From positions 85,414-149,413 of the forward strand of contig JAUHXT010000001.1 of the NCBI GenBank assembly GCA_030426925.1: DNA of 64,000 nucleotides, read 5' to 3'. Of this stretch, positions 29,406-38,969 are shown piece by piece. A program made the position numbers and the translations under genes. The DNA comes from Alphaproteobacteria bacterium (lineage in GTDB: Bacteria; Pseudomonadota; Alphaproteobacteria; Micavibrionales; Micavibrionaceae). The first letter of the stretch is position 1; every line of letters starts with the position of its first letter. The notes under the pieces were generated by a model. That model was not told the DNA's origin and made no database searches. It saw only the letters and a list, made by a program, of their open reading frames with translations.

Positions 29406-30521
29406 ATGAAACACCTTGTTTTTTTAATTTTCGGCTTTTTTATTTTGGTGCCGCCGGCTTTTGCGCAAGGCACCGCCAAGCCTGAGAGTTTTACAGCAAA
29501 AGCAACAGCGCAGGACGCGCAAACCCTTATCACGAGCCGCTATTCGGTGTTGTTGTGGGGTATTGAAGCGGCGCATGTTGCAGGTACGCCATTATCCCTT
29601 CACGGCCGGACGGCGATGGATACATTGATCTCGGAACAGCCGGTGCGGTGCGATATTGTCAGCTGGCGCGGACAACAGCCGGTCGCGCGATGCGCCAATA
29701 CGCACAATGTCGATCTTGCGGCCAGTATGCTGCAAAAAGGGTTTGCCGTGGTGCAACGGCAGAGTGTTGTCGGCACACCGTATGAGGAGCTGTACACTAC
29801 GGCGGAAAACACTGCCAAGGCGCAGAAAAAAGGAATATGGGCACAAGCATTGAGCGAAAACCCGGCTCCTGCTGTATCCATTGCGGCGATGGATGACCAG
29901 ATGTTGCTGATCGGATCGGTCGCCGGTAGTTCTTTGCTGGTCCTGCTTATACTCAGCTTGCTTATGTGGCGGGGGTTTAAAAATACCGAAAAGCTTTTGA
30001 AACGCAGCATGGCGATGACGCGCGCACAGGAAGAACGTATGCGCAAGCGCGAAAAGTTTGTCGTTGCCGCTATGCTGGAAGGGGAGTTGCTGTCCAATAA
30101 AGGAAAGGTCGAAGCGTTCCTTGTAATCAACCGGGATATGATGGAAGGGCTGATGTCCGCCAAAGCCAATAACAGGCCGCACAAATATCAGGAGAGCACG
30201 GAGATTATCCAGAAGACGCCGATTCTGGCGCGGTCCATTTTTGACGGGAATACGGACAAGCTGGAATTGCTTGGCCCGCAAATAGCCAAGGATATTGTGC
30301 AGCTTTATAACAGTATTCATGCGGAAGCGGATTATATTACACTGCAGAAAAGCATGCCGATTGAAGAAGCTATTAATGAAGCGCAAAAAATTATCCTTAG
30401 GGCTGAACAGCTTTTAGATCCGATTGATCAGGTGGCGCAGGGGCTGCAAATTATCCTGAGTGATCGTAAACGGCCTTACGTGTCCGCTATCAAGGATGAG
30501 GATATGCTGACGATTGACTAG
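29406..30521 (+). CDS. Membrane protein with degenerate staphylococcal-nuclease-like domain
   Basis: A 371-residue protein with a signal peptide (HLVFLIFGFFILVPPAFA). The periplasmic part (about residues 35-150) follows the SNase order: SVLLWGIEAAHVAG, LHGRTAMDTLISEQPVRCDI, VDLAASMLQKGFAVVQ, ENTAKAQKKGIWA. However, the usual RLxGIDxPE and the second Arg are not preserved, so nuclease activity is doubtful. A membrane helix (MLLIGSVAGSSLLVLLILSL, about 165-188) leads to a 180-residue cytoplasmic helical domain. Its stop TAG shares the palindrome CTAG with the xseA stop. Confidence 0.65.
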   Translation: MKHLVFLIFGFFILVPPAFAQGTAKPESFTAKATAQDAQTLITSRYSVLLWGIEAAHVAGTPLSLHGRTAMDTLISEQPVRCDIVSWRGQQPVARCANTHNVDLAASMLQKGFAVVQRQSVVGTPYEELYTTAENTAKAQKKGIWAQALSENPAPAVSIAAMDDQMLLIGSVAGSSLLVLLILSLLMWRGFKNTEKLLKRSMAMTRAQEERMRKREKFVVAAMLEGELLSNKGKVEAFLVINRDMMEGLMSAKANNRPHKYQESTEIIQKTPILARSIFDGNTDKLELLGPQIAKDIVQLYNSIHAEADYITLQKSMPIEEAINEAQKIILRAEQLLDPIDQVAQGLQIILSDRKRPYVSAIKDEDMLTID

Positions 30522-31906
30522 TCTTTCGTGCCGGTGATTTTGGCCTGCGCCGTTTTCTTTTCCCTGAAATGCAGTTCGACATCCTGCCCGGTTTTCATGC
30601 CGTCGGTAGTCGAAATAACATGTCCTTTCGCGTCCTTCACCACCGCATAGCCGCGGTTCAGGATGCTTTCGTAAGACAGGCTGTCGAGCAGCCGGGCGGT
30701 CTGGCCGAGGGTACGCTCCATCTTGTCGATATTTTGTTTTTGTGCTCGCAGCAAATTTGTAAATGCGCTGTCCAGCCTTGTTTGTGAACGTTCCAGCCCA
30801 TGGCTTGGTGGCTTCAGTTGTCCGGATATGACCGATAAGGCAGATTGTTTTTGCTGCACAAATGCGCGCAGCAAAGATGAAAACTTGTCGGATATGAAAT
30901 CAATAATTTGCTGTTTTGATTCCAGCAATTGCTGCGGGTTGCCGAGGCTTGCGGCCTGCGCGGCCAGCATATTTTTGTATTCGGACAGGCGGCGGGTCAG
31001 CGCCTGCGCCATGCGGGCCTGCTGTTGCAGCGTCCATGCCATCAGGTCGGCCCGCACCGGTACGGCCATTTCGGCTGCGCCTGTCGGTGTCGGGGCGCGG
31101 CGGTCGGAAGCAAAGTCAATCAGGGTCGTATCGGTTTCATGTCCGACGGCGGAGATTAGCGGAATGTCGCTGGCCGCGGCCGCCCTTACCACCACTTCCT
31201 CGTTAAAGGCCATCAGGTCTTCGAGCGAGCCGCCACCGCGCGCGACGATGATGAGGTCCGGGCGTGGGACGTTTCCATTTTTATCCATGGCGTTAAAGCC
31301 GTTGATTGCTGCAGCAATTTGCTGCGCGGCGCCTTCGCCCTGTACCAATACGGGCCAGAGCAGCACGCGGCGCGGGAAGCGGTCGTCGAGCCGGTGCATG
31401 ATGTCGCGTATGACTGCGCCGGAAGGGGAACTGACCACGCCGATGACTTCCGGCAGGTAGGGCAGTCGTTTTTTGCGCGCATCATCGAACAGGCCTTCGG
31501 CAGACAGTTTTTTGCGGCGCTCTTCCAGCATTTTTAATAATGCGCCTTCGCCCGCCATTTCAACGGATTCGATAATAAGCTGGTAACGTGAGCTTTTGGG
31601 ATAGCTGGAAACCTTGCCCGTGACGATGACTTCCAGCCCGTCTTCGGGTTTGACGGACAGGCGGGAGATTGTGCTGCGCCAGCAGACGATGTTGACGACC
31701 GCGTTTTCGTCTTTCAAATCGCCATATAAGTGGCCGGAGCCGGCGAGTTTCAGCCCCGTGAATTCTCCGCGCACGCGAATACGTCCGAAGGATTGTTCCA
31801 ACGTTCGTTTGACAGAATTCGCCAGATCGCCGACAGTCAGTTCCGGGACGTTGCTTGCGGTTGCGGTAGGCTTTTCCTGCGAATGTGTGAACAAGTCTGT
31901 TGCCAT
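30518..31906 (-). CDS. xseA: Exodeoxyribonuclease VII large subunit
   Basis: A 462-residue protein. An N-terminal OB fold (about residues 20-125, TVGDLANSVKRTLEQSFGRI) binds single-stranded DNA. The catalytic domain contains GVVSSPSGAVIRDI and the signature ARGGGSLEDLMAFNEE near residue 240, with SAVGHETDTTLIDFASDRRA. A long coiled-coil part follows (about 290-400) for binding XseB. ExoVII degrades ssDNA from both ends into oligonucleotides. The small subunit gene xseB is not nearby. It ends convergently with the SNase-like gene, 4 bases overlapped, and is divergent from putA. Confidence 0.95.
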   Translation of the reverse strand: MATDLFTHSQEKPTATASNVPELTVGDLANSVKRTLEQSFGRIRVRGEFTGLKLAGSGHLYGDLKDENAVVNIVCWRSTISRLSVKPEDGLEVIVTGKVSSYPKSSRYQLIIESVEMAGEGALLKMLEERRKKLSAEGLFDDARKKRLPYLPEVIGVVSSPSGAVIRDIMHRLDDRFPRRVLLWPVLVQGEGAAQQIAAAINGFNAMDKNGNVPRPDLIIVARGGGSLEDLMAFNEEVVVRAAAASDIPLISAVGHETDTTLIDFASDRRAPTPTGAAEMAVPVRADLMAWTLQQQARMAQALTRRLSEYKNMLAAQAASLGNPQQLLESKQQIIDFISDKFSSLLRAFVQQKQSALSVISGQLKPPSHGLERSQTRLDSAFTNLLRAQKQNIDKMERTLGQTARLLDSLSYESILNRGYAVVKDAKGHVISTTDGMKTGQDVELHFREKKTAQAKITGTKD

Positions 31907-31958
31907 GGCCCAAGATGATATAGATTAATAAAGTCATCGCAAGTGGGAATGGAATATT

Positions 31959-34900
31959 ATGACACCTGGCCTGTCGAGTTCTTATCTGAAACCGGAAGAA
32001 GAAAGCGTGGACGCGCTTTTACAGGGGGTGCCCTGGGACGAAGCGCGCAGCAAACGCGTGAGTGCGCAGGCATCAGGGTTTGTTTCCGAACTGCGCTTGC
32101 AGAAAAAAAGCGCCAGCGACCTTGAAACATTTTTTACGCATTACGGGCTGGATACGGCGGAGGGGCTGGCGCTAATGTCGATGGCGGAGGCGTTGCTGCG
32201 CATTCCCGATACGGCCACTGCAACCGCGTTGATCCGCGATAAGGTTGCGGCGACAAACTGGCTCAAGGCCGGAGCGGGGAACAAAGATTTCCTTAGCCGC
32301 GCCGCCGGACTGGGCCTGCAACTCACTGGTGGTACTATGACGTCGCTGTTTTCAAAAATGGGCGAGCCGTTGATCCGTAATGCGATGGTGCAGGCGATGC
32401 GCCTTTTGGGGCGACAATTTGTTATTGGCCAGAGCATCGAAAACGCGCTGAAAAATTCCAAACGGCCGGAAAACCTGCCGTACCGGATGTCCTACGACAT
32501 GCTGGGGGAAGGGGCGCGGACGGTGGAGACGGCGGAGCGGTATTTTGATTCCTACCGTCATGCGATTGAAAGCATCGGCGCCAAGGCAGACGGGTTTGAA
32601 CGCCGTCCTGGTATTTCGGTGAAGTTATCGGCGCTGCATCCGCGCTATGAATTTGCACAAAAAGACCGCTGTGTTCCCTTTCTGGCGGAACGGCTGACCG
32701 CGTTATGCGAACTGGCGGCGCAGCATAACCTGACCCTTACCGTTGATGCGGAAGAAGCGGAGCGGCTCGAGCTATCGTTACTGGTCATCGAAAAAACATT
32801 GTTAGCGTTGCAGCAAACGGAGTGGGACGGGTTCGGGCTGGCGGTCCAGGCCTATCAGAAACGCGGCTATCCGTTGATTGACCATATCGGCACGTTGGCC
32901 AAAACACATAAGCGGAAGTTACAAGTGCGGCTTGTCAAAGGTGCATACTGGGATACCGAAATCAAACGGGCGCAAGTGCTGGGGCTCACCGGTTATCCGG
33001 TTTTTACCCGAAAATCCAATACAGACCTTAGTTATCTGGCGTGCGCACATAAAATGCTGCGCCATGATTATATCGACCCGCTGTTCGCTACACATAATGT
33101 TCATACGATTTTTTCTATTCTGGACATGGCCGAGGGCAGGCCAATGGAGTTCCAGAAACTGTTCGGTATGGGCAATGCCGTATACCGCCGGTTTATGGAG
33201 CAGGAGCTAGGCAAGGTCAGTATTTATGCACCTGTGGGCGTGCATGAAGATTTGCTGCCGTATCTTGTGCGGCGGTTGCTGGAAAACGGGGCCAACTCTT
33301 CGTTTGTGAAAATGATTTATGATGCGGACGTTCCGGCGGATACGCTGGCCGCCGATCCGGTTGCCAAAGCAAAAAGCAATGAACAAAAACGCCATCCGAA
33401 AATTCCGTTGCCTGCCGATATTTACGGCGATGCGCGCAAAAATTCTGAAGGACTTGACCTTACCGACCGGGCGAGTGTGAGTTCTTTGCAATTCGCGATG
33501 GAACGCGCACACAGGAAAAGTAACAAGGGTGCGCCGCTTATTGGCGGAAAGGCGATCCGCACATCTGTGACCCAGCCTGTATTCAACCCGGCCCGCACGG
33601 AAGAAGCGGTGGGTGAAGTCTTTTTTGCCGAACTGGATATTGTGCCAAAAGCGTTTGAAACGGCGAAGACCGGGCATGTGATCTGGTCGAAAATGGAGGC
33701 ATCGCGGCGCGCGATGATTTTACGCGGTTATGCTGATTTGCTGCAGCAAAACCGTACAGAACTGATGATGTTGTGCGTCAAGGAAGCCGGAAAAACGTTG
33801 GATGATGCGCGGGACGAAGTGCGCGAGGCCATTGATTTCTGCCGCTATTATGCGCAGCAAGGAGAAGCGTTGTTTGCGGAAGGCGGCGTGCGCATGCCGG
33901 GGCCGACAGGCGAATCCAATATCTACAAACATGAAAGCCGGGGGGTTTTTGTGTGTATCAGCCCGTGGAACTTTCCGCTGGCGATTTTCACGGGGCAGAT
34001 TGCGGCTGCGCTGATGGCCGGGAACGCGGTGATTGCCAAGCCGGCAGAACAGACGCCATTGATTGCGTTTAAAGCCGTGGAGTTGATGTTGAAGGCGGGC
34101 GTACCGCGTGAAGTCATTACGTTGATGCCCGGTGACGGGCGGATCGGCGCTGCGCTCGTCGCGCATGCCGAGACTGCCGGAGTCGCTTTTACCGGGTCGA
34201 CCGACGTGGCGTGGGAGATTAACCGCACGCTGGCGGCCAAGGACGGGCCGATTGTTCCGTTGATTGCCGAAACGGGCGGACAAAACGCGTTTATTGCGGA
34301 CAGTTCGGCGCTGGCGGAGCAAGTGGTGGATGATGTGATTCATAGTGCGTTCGGATCGGCCGGGCAGCGCTGTTCCGCAGCCCGCGTGTTGTTTGTGCAG
34401 GATGATGCGGCGGATGTGATTTTGCCGATGCTGGCCGGAGCGATGCTGGAATTACGTGTCGGTGATCCGTTTGATATTGCCAGCGATATCGGGCCGGTGA
34501 TTGATGAAGAAGCGCGCAGCATTTTGCGCCGTCACCGTATGAAACTGGATGGTTTCGGTAAGAAAATCGCTGAAGTTCCGGTGGATGAAGATTTAAAGAG
34601 CATGGGCAATTTCTTTGCGCCGTGTGCGTATGAGATTGATGCGCTATCCAGCCTTACCAAAGAAGTGTTCGGCCCGATTTTGCATGTGATCCGATACAAG
34701 GCAGCGGAGCTGGATGATGTTATCGAGCAGATTAATGCAACCGGATACGGCCTGACGCTGGGGATTCACAGCCGGATTGATAAAACCGTCCAGCGTATTG
34801 CCCGCAATGTGAAGGCCGGAAACGTCTATGTGAACCGCAGCACGACAGGCGCGGTCGTGGGTGTGCAGCCCTTTGGCGGGCGCGGACTTTCGGGGACGGG

Positions 34901-35012
34901 GCCGAAAGCGGGCGGGCCGGATTATCTGCGTGCCTTTGCCAGTGAAAAGCATGTCAGCACCGATATTACGGCAGCGGGTGGAAACGCGTCGCTTGTCATG
35001 CTATCGGAATAG
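31959..35012 (+). CDS. putA: Bifunctional proline dehydrogenase / P5C dehydrogenase
   Basis: A 1017-residue enzyme oxidising proline to glutamate. The FAD-dependent PRODH barrel spans residues about 70-470 with KLSALHPRYEFAQ, VRLVKGAYWDTEIKRAQ and FATHNVHTI. The NAD-dependent aldehyde dehydrogenase half (about 520-1000) has SPWNFPLAIFTGQIAAAL, AETGGQNAFI with the general-base Glu, and the nucleophile in AGQRCSAARVLF near residue 804. There is no N-terminal ribbon-helix-helix DNA-binding domain, so this is the short, non-repressor PutA type. It is divergent from xseA over 52 bases. Confidence 0.97.
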   Translation: MTPGLSSSYLKPEEESVDALLQGVPWDEARSKRVSAQASGFVSELRLQKKSASDLETFFTHYGLDTAEGLALMSMAEALLRIPDTATATALIRDKVAATNWLKAGAGNKDFLSRAAGLGLQLTGGTMTSLFSKMGEPLIRNAMVQAMRLLGRQFVIGQSIENALKNSKRPENLPYRMSYDMLGEGARTVETAERYFDSYRHAIESIGAKADGFERRPGISVKLSALHPRYEFAQKDRCVPFLAERLTALCELAAQHNLTLTVDAEEAERLELSLLVIEKTLLALQQTEWDGFGLAVQAYQKRGYPLIDHIGTLAKTHKRKLQVRLVKGAYWDTEIKRAQVLGLTGYPVFTRKSNTDLSYLACAHKMLRHDYIDPLFATHNVHTIFSILDMAEGRPMEFQKLFGMGNAVYRRFMEQELGKVSIYAPVGVHEDLLPYLVRRLLENGANSSFVKMIYDADVPADTLAADPVAKAKSNEQKRHPKIPLPADIYGDARKNSEGLDLTDRASVSSLQFAMERAHRKSNKGAPLIGGKAIRTSVTQPVFNPARTEEAVGEVFFAELDIVPKAFETAKTGHVIWSKMEASRRAMILRGYADLLQQNRTELMMLCVKEAGKTLDDARDEVREAIDFCRYYAQQGEALFAEGGVRMPGPTGESNIYKHESRGVFVCISPWNFPLAIFTGQIAAALMAGNAVIAKPAEQTPLIAFKAVELMLKAGVPREVITLMPGDGRIGAALVAHAETAGVAFTGSTDVAWEINRTLAAKDGPIVPLIAETGGQNAFIADSSALAEQVVDDVIHSAFGSAGQRCSAARVLFVQDDAADVILPMLAGAMLELRVGDPFDIASDIGPVIDEEARSILRRHRMKLDGFGKKIAEVPVDEDLKSMGNFFAPCAYEIDALSSLTKEVFGPILHVIRYKAAELDDVIEQINATGYGLTLGIHSRIDKTVQRIARNVKAGNVYVNRSTTGAVVGVQPFGGRGLSGTGPKAGGPDYLRAFASEKHVSTDITAAGGNASLVMLSE

Positions 35013-35048
35013 CGGCATAAACGTATATACACCTGAAAAGGAAGAACG

Positions 35049-36347
35049 ATGAAAATACTGGTAATCGGAAGTGGCGGACGTGAACATGCGCTGGTATGGC
35101 GGCTGGCGAAATCAGAACGGTGCGAAGAACTGTACTGTGCGCCGGGAAATGCCGGGATCTGCCAAATCGCCGACTGTGTGGACATCAAGGATACGGATGT
35201 CGAAGGTATTGTTGCCTTTGCCAAGGACAAGGCGATTGACATTGTTGTGGTCGGGCCGGAAGCCCCGCTGTGTATCGGGCTGGTTGATGCGCTGGAAAGT
35301 GCGGGTATCAAGGCATTCGGCCCGCGCGAAAATGCCGCGATCATGGAAGGCTCCAAGGCCTTTATGAAAGATTTCTGCAAAAAATATAATATTCCGACGG
35401 CTGGTTACGGACGTTTTACCGACATTGATGATGCCAAGGCGTTTATTGATAAAAACGGGGTGCCGATTGTCATTAAAACCGACGGGCTTGCGGCCGGAAA
35501 AGGCGTACTGATCTGCCAGAGCGTGGAAGAAGCGTATAAAGCGGCAGAAGAAATGCTATCCGGCGCAGCATTCGGCGCGGCAGGCAATGAAATCGTGATT
35601 GAAGAATTTATGGACGGCGAAGAGCTGAGTTTCTTTGCTATTGCCGATGGTGAAAGCGTTCTTCCCTTTGGCACGGCGCAGGACCACAAGCGTGTGGGCG
35701 ATGGCGATACCGGCCTGAATACAGGCGGTATGGGCGCGTATTCCCCGGCGCATATGGCGACACCGGCACTTGAAAAGAAAATCATGGATACAATCATTAT
35801 ACCGACCGTGGACGGGATGAAGGCCGAAGGCCGACCGTATACGGGCGTATTATATGCGGGGCTGATGCTGGTGAACGGTACGCCGAAGCTGATAGAATAT
35901 AATGCACGGTTCGGCGATCCGGAATGCCAGGTGATCATGCCGCGCCTTGGCAACGATTTCCTGGACGTGATCGAAGCAGCGGTAAACGGAAACCTGAAAC
36001 AGTATGGCGGCAAACTGGAATGGAGTTCAAAATCATCCATCACGGTTGTCATGGCATCCAACGGGTATCCGGGCAGCTATGAAAAGGGCAGCGTGATTAA
36101 AAATGTTGATGAAGCCGAGAGGTATGAAGGTGTGAAAGTGTTCCATGCGGGCACTGCACGTAACGACGACGGCGAACTGGTCAATGTTGGCGGGCGCGTT
36201 CTGAACATCACGGCCGGCGGGGATAATATTGGTCATGCCAAGCGGCTTGCGTATGAAGCGATTAAAAAAATCGACTGGCCGGGCGGGTTTTGCCGGTTCG
36301 ACATCGGCTGGCGCGCGGTCAAGGCAGAAGAAGAGAAAGCAGCATAG
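35049..36347 (+). CDS. purD: Phosphoribosylamine-glycine ligase (GARS)
   Basis: A 432-residue ATP-grasp enzyme for the second step of purine synthesis, joining phosphoribosylamine and glycine. It starts MKILVIGSGGREHALVWRLA, the family opening, followed by VGPEAPLCIGLVDALE, the ATP-grasp lid KTDGLAAGKGVLI, and the metal-site ARFGDPECQVIMPR near residue 290. Length is normal. Only 2 bases separate its stop from the cNMP-EAL gene, so these two are probably translated from one message. Confidence 0.96.
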   Translation: MKILVIGSGGREHALVWRLAKSERCEELYCAPGNAGICQIADCVDIKDTDVEGIVAFAKDKAIDIVVVGPEAPLCIGLVDALESAGIKAFGPRENAAIMEGSKAFMKDFCKKYNIPTAGYGRFTDIDDAKAFIDKNGVPIVIKTDGLAAGKGVLICQSVEEAYKAAEEMLSGAAFGAAGNEIVIEEFMDGEELSFFAIADGESVLPFGTAQDHKRVGDGDTGLNTGGMGAYSPAHMATPALEKKIMDTIIIPTVDGMKAEGRPYTGVLYAGLMLVNGTPKLIEYNARFGDPECQVIMPRLGNDFLDVIEAAVNGNLKQYGGKLEWSSKSSITVVMASNGYPGSYEKGSVIKNVDEAERYEGVKVFHAGTARNDDGELVNVGGRVLNITAGGDNIGHAKRLAYEAIKKIDWPGGFCRFDIGWRAVKAEEEKAA

Positions 36348-36349
36348 CC

Positions 36350-37630
36350 ATGACGTTGAAAGCCAAAGAAAGTAACCAGAACGACCAGTCATTCTATTCA
36401 TCTGTCGGTGGGGGCATGTCCCGCCTCGCACGGTTTGAAGAAGGCGAGAAGATTTTCAGCATCGGTGAGGTGCGTAAAAACGCCTATATCATCGACCACG
36501 GCGAAGTAAACATTCTCGACAAGGATGGGAAGGTCCTTTGTGTTCTAAAAGCCGGAGATATTTTCGGTGAAATGGCGCTGGTAGATGCCGGTGCGCGTAC
36601 AGCTAATGCCATCGCCGCCAAAGACACGAATGCTTTTGTCATTCCCCGTAAAATGATTGAAAAGCGCATGCACGGCCTGGACCCGATGATTTCGCTGTTG
36701 ATTGGTTTGCTGATTGAGCGTTACCGAGTCACCCGTATTCACATGCCTGAATCCATCCGTGAAGAAGGCGTTGAATACCTGGTGGAAAAGCTGGCGAAAA
36801 ACCAGGGTACAGAAGAGCTGCAAACTTTCCTGAACACGCAGGCGTACAAAGAAACGGCAATGCATGAATTGTCGATGGAACAGGAATTGCGTCAGGCGCT
36901 GATGAAAAAGGAATTTGTGCCGTTCCTGCAGCCGATTGTCGAATTGCCGTCGCGCAAGATTATCGGGTTTGAAGCGCTGATCCGATGGAATCACCCGGAA
37001 CGCGGGATCGTCGGGCCGTTTGAATTTGTGCCCGTGGCCGAACGCACGGGCGTTGTGCAATTGCTCGACATGATGATGATTGAAAAAGCGTGCGAGGCTC
37101 TGCCTGATCTATTGGCGGCGGCAGGGCATGACGATATCTATGTTGGGGTGAACTTGTCCGGTATCAACTTTGAAACAACGGACATGCTGAGCAGTATCGG
37201 CAATATCCTGAAACTGTATGATACCGATCCAAAGCATTTGCGCCTTGAAATCACGGAAAGTGCGTTGATCGACGATCCGCAAGGGGCGGAGGAAATTTTA
37301 AAAGGCCTGAAAGACCTTGGGCTGAAAATTGCGCTGGATGACTTTGGTACGGGGTATTCCTCGCTGTCTTACCTGCACAAATTTTCGATTGATACGATCA
37401 AGATTGACCGCGCCTTTGTCGACAAAATAGACCAGAACCCGAAAAGCCTGGATATCGTGCGCGCGATTATCGGCCTTGCCAAAACCTTCAAGCTGGAAAC
37501 AGTTGCGGAAGGGATTGAGCGTGATGAGGAAGCGGTGGCTGTTGGCTCACTCGGCTGCGACCGGGGGCAGGGATATTATTTCAGCAAGCCTGTTTCGATT
37601 GACGAGGCTAAGGCGCTTTTATCCGCCTAA
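36350..37630 (+). CDS. Cyclic-nucleotide-binding / EAL phosphodiesterase
   Basis: A 426-residue cytoplasmic signalling protein from the ATG at 36350. An N-terminal cNMP-binding fold (about residues 20-130) shows GEKIFSIGEVRKNAYII and GDIFGEMALVDAGARTANAI. A helical linker leads to an EAL domain (about 185-425). Catalytic motifs are intact: GFEALIRWNHP, LEITESAL, DDFGTGYSSLSYLHKF, TIKIDRAFV, TVAEGIER and GQGYYFSKP. It should hydrolyse c-di-GMP to pGpG, with activity gated by cAMP or cGMP. The purD coupling (2-base gap) is probably incidental. The stop overlaps the tadA stop by 3 bases. Confidence 0.88.
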   Translation: MTLKAKESNQNDQSFYSSVGGGMSRLARFEEGEKIFSIGEVRKNAYIIDHGEVNILDKDGKVLCVLKAGDIFGEMALVDAGARTANAIAAKDTNAFVIPRKMIEKRMHGLDPMISLLIGLLIERYRVTRIHMPESIREEGVEYLVEKLAKNQGTEELQTFLNTQAYKETAMHELSMEQELRQALMKKEFVPFLQPIVELPSRKIIGFEALIRWNHPERGIVGPFEFVPVAERTGVVQLLDMMMIEKACEALPDLLAAAGHDDIYVGVNLSGINFETTDMLSSIGNILKLYDTDPKHLRLEITESALIDDPQGAEEILKGLKDLGLKIALDDFGTGYSSLSYLHKFSIDTIKIDRAFVDKIDQNPKSLDIVRAIIGLAKTFKLETVAEGIERDEEAVAVGSLGCDRGQGYYFSKPVSIDEAKALLSA

Positions 37631-38088
37631 CGTTTTCCGGCGAAAAATTCCTTTAATACCTGCCCGCATGCATCGGCTTCAACGCCGGTGGTGATATTGA
37701 TTTTGTGGTGGCATGTCGGCTGTTCAAAAAATTTTCCGCCATGGGCGATGCCGCCGCCTTTGGGGTCCGATGCGCCGTACACCAGCCTGCGGATGCGGGC
37801 GAAGGCGATAGCGCCCGCGCACATCGCGCAGGGCTCCAGCGTCACATATAAATCATATTCGGGGATACGCTGAACGCCCAGCTTCTCGCATTGTTCGCGG
37901 ATGACCAGTATTTCCGCATGGGCGGTGGGGTCGGATAATTCGCGTGTGCGGTTGCTGTTGCGTGCGACGATTTTGCCGGTGCGTGCATCCACCAAAACCG
38001 CGCCGATCGGCACTTCATCGCGCATTCTCGCTTTTTCCGCCTCTTCCAATGCGGCGCTCATCAGGGTATTGTCATGGCTTTCAGACAT
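37627..38088 (-). CDS. tadA: tRNA-specific adenosine deaminase
   Basis: A 153-residue enzyme making inosine at position 34 of tRNA-Arg(ACG). The start at 38088 was chosen because longer readings add 50 residues with no family match. Zinc and catalytic residues are present: HAE at 57-59 and PCAMC at 86-90, then ARIRRLVYGASDPKGGG. The C-terminal helix ends QVLKEFFAGKR as usual. It converges with the EAL gene. Confidence 0.93.
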   Translation of the reverse strand: MSESHDNTLMSAALEEAEKARMRDEVPIGAVLVDARTGKIVARNSNRTRELSDPTAHAEILVIREQCEKLGVQRIPEYDLYVTLEPCAMCAGAIAFARIRRLVYGASDPKGGGIAHGGKFFEQPTCHHKINITTGVEADACGQVLKEFFAGKR

Positions 38089-38152
38089 GCAGCTACATAT
38101 ACGGGAAGCAATGGTCGAGAGTAAAGGTAAATTGGTAAAAGGCAGGCCAGAC

Positions 38153-38896
38153 ATGAAAATCGGATTAATGGCATTGGGTTTGATCATGGCGGGCAGCATC
38201 GCGGCACTGGCGATGAGCCAGGCACAGGATGGAACCAAAACCTATAGCTGGCGGTACAAAATGACCGTAACCGTTGAAACCCCGGAGGGGGAGAAGTCCG
38301 GTTCTGCTGTACGTGAAGTCACTGTAATATTTGTTCCAAGACATGATCCGAATCCTAATAATCCACAATATGATGTCGGAAAGAAGTTAAAGGGAGAAGC
38401 CGTTGTTGTGGATTTAGGGAAACGCGGCAAGGTTTTTGCTGTGCAAAGTCATAATGATTATTCTTTACCTTTTAGAGTTTTTAAAGGTCCACCCGGCTTA
38501 ACTATTGAGGGCGCGGAATACTACAGCCAGCTTATGGCTCAAAAAGAGCTTCCTATTTCTGAATATCCAATGTTTGTGATGTTTGAGGATCTAAATAACC
38601 CATTATCTGTTCAATTGGCATATGGGAGCGAGCCTACATACAAAAAAGAAGGAAATCCTTATACGTTGCAAAACAATTTTGAAAAGATTTTTGGACAAGG
38701 GGTTAAGCTGAAAAAAGTTCAAATAGAAATGACAAACGAACCCCTCGTTTATAAAATTAGAGAAGCATTACCTTGGATAGACGAATATCACAATCAATAC
38801 TTTGATGGAAAAGGCATACACACTGCGAATTTTAAAAATAAGCTAGCAAATAGATTGGGATCTGGCTCTTTTACGACAGATAAAGGAGTAAAATAA
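38153..38896 (+). CDS. Secreted/membrane-tethered hypothetical protein with AT-rich body
   Basis: From the ATG at 38153 the product is 247 residues, beginning with a signal anchor (MKIGLMALGLIMAGSIAALA). The body starts TYSWRYKMTVTVETPEGEKS, then GEAVVVDLGKRGKVFAV and EYPMFVMFEDLNNPLSVQLA. Proteins with this WRYKMTVTVETPEG opening recur as uncharacterised proteins in alphaproteobacteria, as far as I remember. Base composition drops sharply from about 38310 to the end: AT-rich codons, unlike tadA before it and the pseudouridine synthase after it. That suggests acquired or relaxed sequence. A short lipase-like start fragment follows directly. Function unknown. Confidence 0.6.
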   Translation: MKIGLMALGLIMAGSIAALAMSQAQDGTKTYSWRYKMTVTVETPEGEKSGSAVREVTVIFVPRHDPNPNNPQYDVGKKLKGEAVVVDLGKRGKVFAVQSHNDYSLPFRVFKGPPGLTIEGAEYYSQLMAQKELPISEYPMFVMFEDLNNPLSVQLAYGSEPTYKKEGNPYTLQNNFEKIFGQGVKLKKVQIEMTNEPLVYKIREALPWIDEYHNQYFDGKGIHTANFKNKLANRLGSGSFTTDKGVK

Positions 38897-38897
38897 A

Positions 38898-38966
38898 ATG
38901 AATATAAACATCATAAATGCTTTATTAGCAATGGATTCCTATAACAGGGACTATGATGCAGGGTAA
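38898..38966 (+). pseudogene. Remnant ORF: N-terminus of a lipase-like gene (22 codons)
   Basis: A good GGAG site (38884-38887) precedes an ATG at 38898 that encodes 22 residues with the motif NALLAMDSYNRDYDAG before a TAA at 38964. The phrase 'ALLAMDSYNRGY' is, to my recollection, the usual start of a class of alphaproteobacterial lipase-like proteins. The rest of the gene is absent and the pseudouridine synthase begins 3 bases later. I read it as a truncated relic; a genuine micropeptide or coupling leader is possible. Confidence 0.4.
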
Positions 38967-38969
38967 TTT

